NCBI RefSeq assembly: GCF_003347635.1
Contig: NZ_QDFY01000002.1
Span: 434,001-498,000, forward strand
Reading direction: 5' to 3'
DNA length: 64,000 nucleotides
DNA from: Sphingosinicella terrae
Lineage (GTDB): Bacteria; Pseudomonadota; Alphaproteobacteria; Sphingomonadales; Sphingomonadaceae
In this document: piece by piece, positions 56,410 through 64,000 of the stretch
Layout: every line of letters begins with the position of its first letter
Numbering within the stretch: the stretch's first letter is position 1
The notes under the pieces: generated by a model
Told to the model about the DNA's origin: nothing
The model's input: the letters and a program-made list of their open reading frames with translations, nothing else
The model's database searches: none
Program-made: the position numbers and the translations under genes

Positions 56410-56787
56410 ATGATCCACCATGTTTCGGTTGGGACGAACGATGTCGCGCGTTCGAAGCGCTTCTACGACGCCGTCCTGCCCATCGTCGGAATCCTGCCGA
56501 TGGCCGAGGACGAGGGCGGGCTGGGTTACGGAAGCGGCACCTTTCACTTCAGCGTGCAGGTTCCGATCGACGGAAGGCCCGCCACGGTCGGCAACGGCAC
56601 GCACATCGCCTTCGCCGTCGAGGACCGTTCGATGGTCGATCGCTTCCACGCGGCGGCACTGGAACATGGCGGCAGCGACGACGGCGCGCCGGGGCTGCGG
56701 CCGGACTATGACGCCCATTATTACGGAGCCTTCGTTCGCGATCCGGACGGTCACAAGATCGAGGCCGTGACCTACTCCGCCAGATAG
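56410..56787 (+). CDS. VOC (glyoxalase) family protein
   Basis: The ATG at 56410 has CGGAGGCG upstream. The 125-residue protein has the beta-alpha-beta-beta-beta VOC pattern: MIHHVSVGTNDVARSKRFYDAVL, HIAFAVEDRSMVDRFHAAAL and the C-terminal FVRDPDGHKIEAV. Metal ligands are the usual His/Glu positions (H3/4 and E in KIEAV). Substrate unknown. Confidence 0.92.
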   Translation: MIHHVSVGTNDVARSKRFYDAVLPIVGILPMAEDEGGLGYGSGTFHFSVQVPIDGRPATVGNGTHIAFAVEDRSMVDRFHAAALEHGGSDDGAPGLRPDYDAHYYGAFVRDPDGHKIEAVTYSAR

Positions 56788-56898
56788 CCATACGCGCGCG
56801 CGGACCATTTGACTCGCATCTGGGCGTGGTGCAGCATCCCTGCCCGCGCCGGGAAGGTCGCCGACGCCTGTATCGCTTTCCTTTTGGGGGAGGGGCAG

Positions 56899-57591
56899 AT
56901 GACGGTGCGCGGACACGACCATGATCAGGGATCGACGGACCACGACGGGAGCCTGCTGTCGCGGCGCCTGTTCGCTCAGGGCGCGATCGCCTCTGCCGGG
57001 CTGCTGGTGGCGGGCCCCGCGCTCGCGGGGCAGGAAAGGCTGCCGCGTCTCGGCTCGACCGCGGAATCGCCGTTGGGACCGTTCTATCCGCTGAATCCGC
57101 TCGCCGAGAACGACGCCGACCTGACCCGGCTCGCCGGCCATGCCGATCGCGCGCGGGGCGAGGTGATCGAGCTGACCGGCCGAGTGCTCGACTTGCGGGG
57201 CAACCCGATCGCGGGGGCGCGGCTGGAATTGTGGCAGGCCAATGCGGCCGGGCGCTACAGGCATGAGAGCGACCCAGCCACCGAGCCGCTCGATCCCGAT
57301 TTCCAGGGCTTTGCGGCGCTCAGCACCGGTGCCGACGGCGCCTATCGGATCGTCACGATCAAGCCCGGCGGCTACGACAGCCCGATCGGCCACCGCCCGC
57401 CGCATCTCCATTTCGACCTGCGCGGGCGCACGCACCGGTCGGTCGCCCAGATGTATTTTCCGGAAGATGCCGAAGAACATGCCAGGGACACGCTCTATCG
57501 CGCGCTGGGCGCCGAGGCCGGCACTTCGGTCGCGGCGCGCGATCCGGCCGATCCGAGCAAATATCGCTGGGACGTCGTGCTGATGGGCTGA
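56899..57591 (+). CDS. Intradiol ring-cleavage dioxygenase family protein
   Basis: The ATG at 56899 follows GGGGGAGGGG. The 230-residue protein has a His/Asp-rich N-terminus, a Tat-like signal (SRRLFAQGAIASAGLLVAGPALA), and the intradiol dioxygenase fold: SPLGPFYP, GRVLDLRGNPIAGARLELWQANAAGRYRHE (Tyr ligand), and RPPHLHFDL (HxH ligands). It is probably a periplasmic protocatechuate-3,4-dioxygenase-like enzyme. Whether it acts on catechols is unproven. Confidence 0.9.
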   Translation: MTVRGHDHDQGSTDHDGSLLSRRLFAQGAIASAGLLVAGPALAGQERLPRLGSTAESPLGPFYPLNPLAENDADLTRLAGHADRARGEVIELTGRVLDLRGNPIAGARLELWQANAAGRYRHESDPATEPLDPDFQGFAALSTGADGAYRIVTIKPGGYDSPIGHRPPHLHFDLRGRTHRSVAQMYFPEDAEEHARDTLYRALGAEAGTSVAARDPADPSKYRWDVVLMG

Positions 57592-57818
57592 GCACGAAGG
57601 CGCGCATCGTTCCCCGGCGCTGCGCATCGGTCGTCTCCGCGACCGGCGGCTGCCGGACCTCTTCCGTGAGGAGTATCGGCGTGCTTCGATCCGACGCCGA
57701 TGGAAACCGCCGACAGGGATCTCGTGATGTCGCGCCAACGTCATAGCGACGTCGCGGGTATGTCGGGCGGCGAGCCGTCGAAGCATTCTGCCTTTGCCCG
57801 GTGAAAGGGGAGCGGGAC

Positions 57819-58235
57819 ATGACCAAGCCAGTGATCGCGCTCAGGCTGACGATCGAAGATCCTGTTCCCGGCGTCAGCTACAGCCTCCAGGACGGCAAGA
57901 GCACGCCCGTCGGCCCGGTCGTCGCAGGTGAAGGGCCGCTCTCGTTCGAGGTGCCGGTGCGGGTGAGGCCGGGGCTGAAGCTGACCGGCGGGTTCGTTCG
58001 CCGCGAAGGCGCCGAGCGACGTTTCGTCTATATCGCCGTCGGCACACAGGCCGGCGACCGAAGCTCCCACTGGAGCCGTCGCGCGAAGATCGACATCCAT
58101 GACATCCCAGCCGGATTGCTGGACGATGCGCTCGCGGGAATCGTGCTGGAGTGCCGCCTGCCCGGCCGCGCCAAGGACAAAGGCCCGTCCTGCGGCACGA
58201 TCATGCCGCTCGATGGATGGCGGGCTGTCCGCTAG
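57819..58235 (+). CDS. DUF5990 family protein
   Basis: The 138-residue protein starts at the ATG at 57819 (AAGGGGAGCGGG upstream). The sequence MTKPVIALRLTIEDPVPGVSYSLQDGKS...FVYIAVGTQAGDRSSHWSRRAKIDIHDI matches what I know of DUF5990. No function is known. Confidence 0.82.
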   Translation: MTKPVIALRLTIEDPVPGVSYSLQDGKSTPVGPVVAGEGPLSFEVPVRVRPGLKLTGGFVRREGAERRFVYIAVGTQAGDRSSHWSRRAKIDIHDIPAGLLDDALAGIVLECRLPGRAKDKGPSCGTIMPLDGWRAVR

Positions 58236-58276
58236 CGCGGGATTGTCGCTCGAGGTAGTTCCGTAGTTCCGGCGTA

Positions 58277-58390
58277 GTTCCGGGGACATGATGCTGAATT
58301 GGGACGGCTCCTCCTTCGGCTATTGACCGGCCATCGACCCAAGCCGGAGCGGAAGCAGTTGAGGCGAATTGAGTATTGTGTCCCTAGGAC
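58277..58390. repeat. Short element with imperfect terminal inverted repeats
   Basis: A 24-base sequence (58277-58300: GTTCCGGGGACATGATGCTG then AATT) faces an imperfect inverted copy (58367-58390), with 66 bases between. Before it, GTAGTTCCG recurs two to three times. The ends look like those of small REP/MITE-type elements. There is no ORF inside. Confidence 0.4.
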
Positions 58391-58484
58391 TGGTGTCCCC
58401 CGGACTGCCGGACTTGCCGGAACTTGGGTCTTCCTCGGACGGCGACCGCCGCCACAGCCCCCACATGCGCCTTATTTCCGCGAC

Positions 58485-59630
58485 TCAGCGAACATCCGCA
58501 GAAGTTTGCCTGCTGGCTGCGCCGAGTGCCGCCTCGATACGATCCCAAGCCACACCGACGCCACCTTGGACGTTTGACAGGACGATCACGATGTGGCCGT
58601 CCGGCAGGATACGGTAGCGCGCCTCGGCGCCCGTGATCTCCCCCGAGTGGCCGATGTGCCCGCCCCGCGTGGTGAAACCTAGACCGTAATTTGGATTGTC
58701 TGCATTCTGCGCGCGTCGCATCTCGGCGAGCGTTTCGGCGCGAACCAGGACACCTGACTGAATCGCGCGGGCAAAGCGATGGAGATCGCCAACGGTCGAA
58801 TAGTAGCCACCCGCCGAGGTGCCCGGGCGAGCGCACCGATGGGTGTTGTTGCGCCATCGGACCCCAGTGCGCGCGAGATGGGCCTCTGCCTCCTCTCGCG
58901 AAAGCTCGCCTCTGAGCGGAACCAACGGCTCGCGCACATAGCCCTGCGCCAGTCGCGTATACCCATAGTCGAGGTCGACCGATTGAGTCCGAGCCATGTC
59001 GAGCGGCACCAGCAAGGTGCGGCGCAAATGGGTGTCGAACGCCTCGCCCGTCACTTCCTCGATAAGTGCGCCCAGAACAAGATATCCCAGGTTGCTATAG
59101 TCGGACACCGTGCCTGGTTCGGCATTCAATCGCGCGCGTGCGATGAAGGGCCGATAATCGGCAAGCACTCGCAGAGGCGTGGAGCAAGGCGTCGAGGCGG
59201 CATCTTCGAGATAGTCGCCGAGACCGGAGGTGTGTGACAGGAGCTGGCGGATCGTGACCCGCCGCGCGATGTCGCGAGACAGCCACCGGTCACCAAGCCA
59301 GGTATCAACGCTGCGGTCGAGTTGGAGGCGACCGGCCTCGACGAGGCGCATCACCGCGATCGCGGTCATCGACTTGTTCACGGATGCGAGGTTGAACTGC
59401 GTCTCCGCGCTATTGCGCTGCGCATACTCGCGGCTGGCCTGTCCGAAGGCCCCCTCATAAATGACCTGCCCTCGATCGGATACGAGGACCACGCCTGAAA
59501 ACCGCCCTGTAGCCTCCGCTTCGCGAAGGTTGGCGTCGATCCGGTCCGCCGGGGAAGAGGAACTGGCGAGCCCGGGGGCCGAAATGGCCATCGCGACTAA
59601 CGCCGACAATGCAACACAGTATCTCTTCAT
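58485..59630 (-). CDS. Serine hydrolase (beta-lactamase/class C-like)
   Basis: The ATG at 59630 gives 381 residues with a signal peptide (MKRYCVALSALVAMAISAPGLAS). The active site is SVNK (SxxK), a YSN motif lies in VSDYSNLGYLVLGALI, and an HSG-type motif in GGHIGHSGEI. The class C beta-lactamase/DD-peptidase fold is clear. Members include beta-lactamases, esterases and peptidases; the specific reaction is unknown. Confidence 0.9.
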   Translation of the reverse strand: MKRYCVALSALVAMAISAPGLASSSSPADRIDANLREAEATGRFSGVVLVSDRGQVIYEGAFGQASREYAQRNSAETQFNLASVNKSMTAIAVMRLVEAGRLQLDRSVDTWLGDRWLSRDIARRVTIRQLLSHTSGLGDYLEDAASTPCSTPLRVLADYRPFIARARLNAEPGTVSDYSNLGYLVLGALIEEVTGEAFDTHLRRTLLVPLDMARTQSVDLDYGYTRLAQGYVREPLVPLRGELSREEAEAHLARTGVRWRNNTHRCARPGTSAGGYYSTVGDLHRFARAIQSGVLVRAETLAEMRRAQNADNPNYGLGFTTRGGHIGHSGEITGAEARYRILPDGHIVIVLSNVQGGVGVAWDRIEAALGAASRQTSADVR

Positions 59631-60057
59631 TCCCCACCCCGCATGCGCCCTTCGCATAACCGGGCGGGCGGCTGCGATCCAGCGCCCCGGTCGAATGGGT
59701 GATACCTTTCGCCGAAGCGGACCGGGCGGATGAGGTGGACAGCGAACAGAGTCCCAGCTCGCCAAGTTGCTCTGCTGAACGAGCGCCTTCTTCATGCGAC
59801 TGCTTTCGCGATCGTTAGGCAGGGCGATAACGGCCGCAATGGTCAGACAGCCGCCGTCTTTCGCGATTTGCCCCCAAGGCAGAGATGAGTGCGTCCCTGC
59901 GTAAATAGCGGCGCGCGTGTGAGAATCCCGCGTCGGTCAACCGGCGAAAGCTGCCTATGATGGCTGCCCGCGTCCGCCGCAGCAGCGCTGAATATCGGGG
60001 ACGTATCGGGGATGAGCCGCGAGGGCGACCAATATCTCGCTCAGCCTTTGCAAAGGC
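59631..60057. other. Intergenic region upstream of the tRNA-Glu 3' end
   Basis: About 430 bases with no gene that I can support. Translated frames that cross the tRNA are artefacts. No copy of the tRNA 3' end occurs within it, so there is no sign of an integrated element. A perfect 16-base palindrome (AGCCTTTG/CAAAGGCT, 60043-60058) abuts the tRNA and could be a weak tRNA terminator. Confidence 0.5.
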
Positions 60058-60133
60058 TGGTGACCCCTACGGGACTCGAACCCGTGTTTTCGCCGTGAGA
60101 GGGCGACGTCCTAGACCGCTAGACGAAGGGGCC
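60058..60133 (-). tRNA. tRNA-Glu(CTC)
   Basis: The minus strand folds into a standard cloverleaf: acceptor GGCCCCT/AGGGGTC (one G-T pair), D-arm, an anticodon loop CTCTCAC giving anticodon CTC, and T-arm with GGTTCGAGTCC. Discriminator A and a genomically encoded CCA (60058-60060) are present. Length 76 with CCA. Confidence 0.95.
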
Positions 60134-60255
60134 AATTGGCTTGCGGAGCCGCGCATATGGGGGCGGCAGGGCGCCTGTCAAGCGCGGCGACACGGCGATG
60201 GCGGTCCCAATGCCGGTGCCAGTGCCGGTTCGAATGCCGGCCCGTGAGCCGGCAC

Positions 60256-60290
60256 GAAAAGAGGGGCCGGTCGCGCGGACCGGCCCCTCT
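60256..60290 (-). terminator. Rho-independent terminator after the lipoprotein gene
   Basis: A perfect 13-bp stem (AGAGGGGCCGGTC / GACCGGCCCCTCT on the minus strand) with a 5-base GC loop is followed by TTTT. It lies 17 bases after the stop of the minus-strand lipoprotein gene. Confidence 0.9.
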
Positions 60291-60306
60291 GTGTCCCCTC
60301 GACGGC

Positions 60307-60618
60307 TTATTGCGGCTTGTCGCCGGCCGGCGCTGCCTCGCCCTCGGCGGAGGCTTCGGTCGCCGTGTCGGCGGCGGGCTTGTCGACGGCAGGGGCGCCC
60401 GCCTCGTCGCCGGCCGGGGCGGCTTCGTTGCCTGCCGGCTTGCCGGAGGCGGCGTCGCCCGCATTGCCGGTCGGGTCGGTTTCGTTGGCCATGGTCGCGG
60501 CCGCCTCGTTGGCGCCGGCATCGGCATTGGCGGCATTGTTCTCGGCGCCGCCGCCGCCATTGCAGGCGGCGAGGGCGAGACAGGCGGAGGCGGCGAGGGC
60601 GGAGGTGAGGAGCTTCAT
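60307..60618 (-). CDS. Alanine-rich putative lipoprotein
   Basis: The 103-residue protein has a signal peptide ending in a lipobox (LAAC, Cys at about 19) and a low-complexity Ala/Gly/Glu/Asp tail (EAAPAGDEAGAPAVDKPAADT). No domain is recognised. It is probably an envelope lipoprotein with a disordered tail. It stands alone, divergent from the phosphatase gene, with a clear terminator. Confidence 0.75.
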   Translation of the reverse strand: MKLLTSALAASACLALAACNGGGGAENNAANADAGANEAAATMANETDPTGNAGDAASGKPAGNEAAPAGDEAGAPAVDKPAADTATEASAEGEAAPAGDKPQ

Positions 60619-60850
60619 TGCAAATCCCGCTGGTTGAGAAATGGGTGCGTTCGTTTAGCCCGGCTGCGGGCGCGAAGGAAGTGCCGCTTTATCGCCGTGC
60701 CAAGCTGTGCTTAGATGGCGGGGCTGATCAGCCGGGGGACCGCAATGCCGAGAACGAGCTTCCGCTTCGAGCGCCGAGGGTGCGCGCGTCGCCGCTTGCC
60801 GGCCGATCTTGCGTGCGGCCGCGATTCCTGCGGTGAATAAGGCGGCGCCC

Positions 60851-61603
60851 GTGGAGCTCGTCCCGTTCCGGATCGAAAGCTTCGGCAAGACCCACCAGGG
60901 CTGCGTGCGCAGCCAGAACCAGGACAGCCTGTGCACCCGCGAGGAGAGTGGGCTGTGGGCCGTGGCGGACGGCATGGGCGGCCATGAGGGCGGCGAATGG
61001 GCGTCGGCGCGGCTGGTCGAAAAACTCGACGCGGTCGACCTGCCGGCGGATTTCGAGGCCGCCTGCGCGGCGCTCGCCGAGGCGATCCGCGCCGCCAATG
61101 CCGTCATCCTGACCGAGGCCCGCCGCCGCGAGCGGCAGATGGGCAGCACGATCGTGCTGCTACTCGTCCAGGGCCAGCGCTACGCCATCGTCTGGGTCGG
61201 CGACAGCCGCGCCTACCGCCTTCGCAATGGGACGCTCGAGCAACTGAGCCGCGACCATAGCCAGGTCCAGGAGATGGTCGACCGCGGGCTGCTCAGCGCC
61301 GAGGATGCGATCAATCACCCGATGGGCCATATCCTGTCCCGCGCCGTCGGCGTCCGCGACGAGGTCCAGATCGACACGGTCACCGGCGAGGTGCAGCCGG
61401 GCGACGTCTTCCTGCTCTGCAGCGACGGCCTCCACGGCTATGTCGAGGAGAAGGATATCGCCCGGCTGCTCGCCCGCGCAACGCCCGAGCGGGCGTCCGA
61501 GGCGCTGGTCGATCTCACCTTGGCCAATGGCGCGCCGGACAATGTCACGGTCGTGGCGGTATGGGCGAGCGAGCCGACAATGTTGTCATTATCCGATCGG
61601 TAA
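60851..61603 (+). CDS. PP2C-type serine/threonine phosphatase
   Basis: A GTG at 60851 (AAGGCGG upstream) gives 250 residues; the frame is open from 60809 and a GTG at 60833 is another option. The conserved PP2C motifs are present: VRSQNQDS, VADGMGGHEGG, WVGDSRAYRLRNG, LCSDGLHGYV and NGAPDNVTVV. It is followed after six bases by the kinase gene, so the two form a phosphatase/kinase pair. Confidence 0.93.
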   Translation: MELVPFRIESFGKTHQGCVRSQNQDSLCTREESGLWAVADGMGGHEGGEWASARLVEKLDAVDLPADFEAACAALAEAIRAANAVILTEARRRERQMGSTIVLLLVQGQRYAIVWVGDSRAYRLRNGTLEQLSRDHSQVQEMVDRGLLSAEDAINHPMGHILSRAVGVRDEVQIDTVTGEVQPGDVFLLCSDGLHGYVEEKDIARLLARATPERASEALVDLTLANGAPDNVTVVAVWASEPTMLSLSDR

Positions 61604-61609
61604 CAGAGC

Positions 61610-63955
61610 ATGAGCGACGACAAGGACAAGAAGGCCCCGGAGGAAGGCGAGGAGCGGACGGTGTTCATGCCGTCGCTGCCCGATGCCGCCCCGCCGGCGA
61701 CGCCGTCCGCGGGCGAGGAACCGGCGCCCCCGGCCGAGCCTGCGCCCGAGCCCACGCCGACGCCCGAGGAGAGCTCGCCCTTCGCCGAGCCCGCTCCACC
61801 CGCCGCCGGGGAGACGCCGCCGGCGGGCGAGGAGGCCTCGCCCTTCGCCGAGCCTGATCCGCCCGCGGCCGGCGAGCCGGCCCCGGCGGCCGAGGGGACA
61901 TCTCCGTTCGCGGAGCCTGCGCCGCCTCCGGCCGAACCGGCACCGCCTCCGGCCGAGCCGGCCGCCGCGCCTCCGCCCCCGGCGGACGCGACCGTGGTCG
62001 CCCCGGCGGCGGCGGCCGATCCCTCCGCCACCGCTTCCGGAGGCACCGCCGCCGGCGCCGCCTTCGTCCCGCGTGAGGGGGCGCGGCCGATCAAGGAAGG
62101 CGACGTCCTCAACCACATTTTCGAGGTGAAGCGCTTCCTCGCCCGCGGCGGCATGGGCGAGGTGTTCGAAGGCTGCAACGTCAATACCGACGAGCGGGTC
62201 GCGATCAAGGTGATGCTGCCGGCGATGGCCGCGAACGAGAAGGTCGTCGCCATGTTCCGCAAGGAGGCGCGCACCCTCACCAAGCTGCAGCACGAGGCGC
62301 TGGTCAGCTATCGCGTGCTCGCCCAGGAGCCGCAGCTCGGCGTCCTCTACATCGTCACCGAGTTCATCGAAGGCACCGAGCTTGGCGAGGTGCTCGGCAA
62401 GGTGGAGCGCACGCCGGAGGAGCTGGCCGGGCTGCTCAAGCGGCTCGCCGGCGGCCTCGCCGCCGCCCACCGCCTCGGCGCCATCCACCGCGACATGTCG
62501 CCGGACAATGTCCTGCTTCCCGCAGGTGACGTCCACCAGGCTAAGATCATCGATTTCGGCATCGCCAAGGATCTCGACGCCAGCTCGGCGACGATCGTCG
62601 GCGATGGATTCGCGGGCAAGCTCAATTATGTCGCCCCCGAGCAGCTCGGCGATTTCGGACGCGAGGTCGGCCCGTGGACCGACGTCTACAGCCTCGCCCT
62701 CGTCATCCTCGCCGTCGCCCAGGGCAAGAATGTCAATATGAGCGGCTCGCTCGTCGATGCGATCGACAAGCGCCGCAAGGGCCCCGATCTGTCGGCGGTG
62801 CCGGGCAGCCTGCGCGGCCTGATCGAGGACATGCTGAGGCCCGATCCCAAGGAGCGGATCCGCTCGATGGACGAGGTGCTGGCGCGTCTCGGCGGCGCCG
62901 CTGCCCCGCCGCCCCCGCCGCCGCCGCCTCCGCTGCCGGGGGATGCGGTCGCGGCGCCGGCGAGGCCCGCGGGCGGCGGCATGCCCAAGGGCCTGCTGTT
63001 CGGCGGCCTCGTCCTCCTCGTGCTGCTCGTCGCGGCCGGCATCTGGTACATGTTCCGCGACGCCGTCTCGGTCGGCCCGGCCGACGGCAACGAGGCCGCC
63101 AATGACAGCGGCGAGGTCGCGGACAGCGGCGATCCGGTGGCGCGCGCGCGCGCCGCGATCAACTCGGCGCTGCCGTCGGTCGGCTGCACCTGGCTCGACG
63201 TCGCCGACGTCCAGCGCTCCGGCGACGGCGTGCGCGTCGCGATGCGCGGCGTCGCCGGCGATTCCGCCGCCGCGCAGCGCGAGCTCGGCCAGGCGCTCGA
63301 AGGCGCGAACCTCACCGGCGCTTCGATCGACTTCGGCGACGTCGCCCCGATCACGCCGGCGGGTTGCGCCGCGCTCGATACCTACCGCCAGACCCGCGCC
63401 AGCGAGGCGACCCATTTGTCGGTGCCGGCGCCGCGCTTCGAGATGCGGATGCAGCCCCCTGGAATGCCTTATGCCGGCGAGCAGGCGGCCAATGCGGTGA
63501 TCAGCTTCAACTTCGCCGACAGCGCCGCCGATTTCGCCATTCTCGGTATCGAGCCGTCGGGGGTGATCACCACCCTGTTCCCGGATCGCGGCGCCTTCCA
63601 GCAGATGCTCGAGCAGTCGCGCGCGCGCGGCGGCCTGCCGATCACCGACGACGGCAATGGCCGCTACCGGCTCAACATCGATCTCGATCACCAGGGCTGG
63701 TCGGGGATCATCCTGATCTCCGGCTCCGGCCCATTCGAAGCGGACGTCGTCGCGCCGCCGATCGGCTCGCGCGGGCCGTCCTGGCAGCAGAGCTTCCTCT
63801 CCGCCGCGGCCGAGCGCAACTGGCGGGTGGAGATGGTCTGGTTCGAGTCCGTCGACCGCGTCTCGGGCGACCGCGCGCCGCCGCCGGCGCCGACCACCGC
63901 ACCGCCGGCCCAGGCATCAGGCGGCGCCGCGGGCGGCGACAAGCCGGTGGAGTAG
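61610..63955 (+). CDS. Transmembrane serine/threonine protein kinase
   Basis: The 781-residue protein has a Pro/Ala-rich N-terminal region (about 1-160) with three copies of SPFAEP. The kinase domain follows (about 170-430: ARGGMGEVFEG, VAIKVM, HRDMSPDNVLL, DFGIAKD, YVAPEQL), with HRDMSPDN in place of the common HRDLKPxN. After a run of prolines comes one helix (KGLLFGGLVLLVLLVAAGIWYMF) and a periplasmic region of about 280 residues that I do not recognise. Pairing with the PP2C gene resembles the PpkA/PppA pair of type VI secretion loci, but no T6SS gene is in this window. Confidence 0.9.
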   Translation: MSDDKDKKAPEEGEERTVFMPSLPDAAPPATPSAGEEPAPPAEPAPEPTPTPEESSPFAEPAPPAAGETPPAGEEASPFAEPDPPAAGEPAPAAEGTSPFAEPAPPPAEPAPPPAEPAAAPPPPADATVVAPAAAADPSATASGGTAAGAAFVPREGARPIKEGDVLNHIFEVKRFLARGGMGEVFEGCNVNTDERVAIKVMLPAMAANEKVVAMFRKEARTLTKLQHEALVSYRVLAQEPQLGVLYIVTEFIEGTELGEVLGKVERTPEELAGLLKRLAGGLAAAHRLGAIHRDMSPDNVLLPAGDVHQAKIIDFGIAKDLDASSATIVGDGFAGKLNYVAPEQLGDFGREVGPWTDVYSLALVILAVAQGKNVNMSGSLVDAIDKRRKGPDLSAVPGSLRGLIEDMLRPDPKERIRSMDEVLARLGGAAAPPPPPPPPPLPGDAVAAPARPAGGGMPKGLLFGGLVLLVLLVAAGIWYMFRDAVSVGPADGNEAANDSGEVADSGDPVARARAAINSALPSVGCTWLDVADVQRSGDGVRVAMRGVAGDSAAAQRELGQALEGANLTGASIDFGDVAPITPAGCAALDTYRQTRASEATHLSVPAPRFEMRMQPPGMPYAGEQAANAVISFNFADSAADFAILGIEPSGVITTLFPDRGAFQQMLEQSRARGGLPITDDGNGRYRLNIDLDHQGWSGIILISGSGPFEADVVAPPIGSRGPSWQQSFLSAAAERNWRVEMVWFESVDRVSGDRAPPPAPTTAPPAQASGGAAGGDKPVE

Positions 63956-64000
63956 GAGAGGCGAAAAGCGCCGGGCATCCTGCATCGACGACCGAGGCGC

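Noticed and set aside
60043-60058. Palindrome next to the tRNA as an attachment site
   Set aside because: No second copy of the tRNA end and no integrase gene in the window; it is more likely a tRNA terminator.
59957-60247. Open frame of 96 codons spanning the tRNA-Glu
   Set aside because: The frame reads straight across a tRNA gene (DPYGTRTRVFAVRGRRPRPL-type pattern), a common artefact of translating tRNA DNA.

Overview
The window is about two-thirds G+C and dense with genes. It looks like a chromosomal stretch from an alphaproteobacterium of the Sphingomonadales. The reasons are six TonB-dependent receptors in 64 kb, PepSY membrane proteins paired with receptors, SirB1, pirin and penicillin-acylase genes, and very tight start/stop overlaps. 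This assignment is an inference from gene content; no ribosomal RNA or other marker gene is present.

Layout. 1-10 kb: a serine hydrolase cut by the window edge, a LuxR-type regulator, a 2-oxoglutarate/Fe(II) oxygenase, an unknown gene leading into a serralysin-type RTX metalloprotease, a pirin, a small conserved protein, SirB1 and a Tat-exported penicillin-acylase-family hydrolase. 10.6-14.5 kb: a small exported DUF2946-like protein, a PepSY membrane protein and a siderophore-type TonB receptor. 14.7-34.4 kb: an M15 peptidase, then a complete-looking type II secretion (T2SS) operon gspE-F-G-H-I-J-L-M-C-D-K on the minus strand with a divergent TonB-like gene. The operon is flanked on both sides by exported proteins that begin with the same short YD (RHS-type) module, and by one large exported RHS protein with a divergent C-terminal tail and an overlapping small gene (toxin/immunity layout). 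Two decayed IS110 copies sit at its right edge. 35-52.7 kb: a metal/siderophore island with a receptor+PepSY pair, a six-gene minus-strand run (receptor, ABC ATPase, two DUF3526 permeases, receptor, receptor), and a plus-strand group (small exported protein, His/Glu-rich receptor resembling zinc receptors, atypical Fur-family regulator, PepSY peptide, MerC). 52.8-59.6 kb: a TetR/SDR/MFS module with a clear operator and a series of single metabolic genes (DUF2087, VOC, intradiol dioxygenase, DUF5990, serine hydrolase). 60-64 kb: tRNA-Glu(CTC), an alanine-rich lipoprotein, and a PP2C phosphatase/serine-threonine kinase pair.

Most interesting point: three separate small genes (15.4, 27.6 and 34.4 kb) encode a signal peptide followed at once by the same two-motif YD module, each with a different tail (RTX repeats, proline-rich linker plus cadherin-like domain, or a short tail). 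All lie around one T2SS operon and one large RHS protein. This suggests a family of modular secreted proteins served by a dedicated T2SS. The module and the synteny are visible in the sequence; the secretion link is inference.
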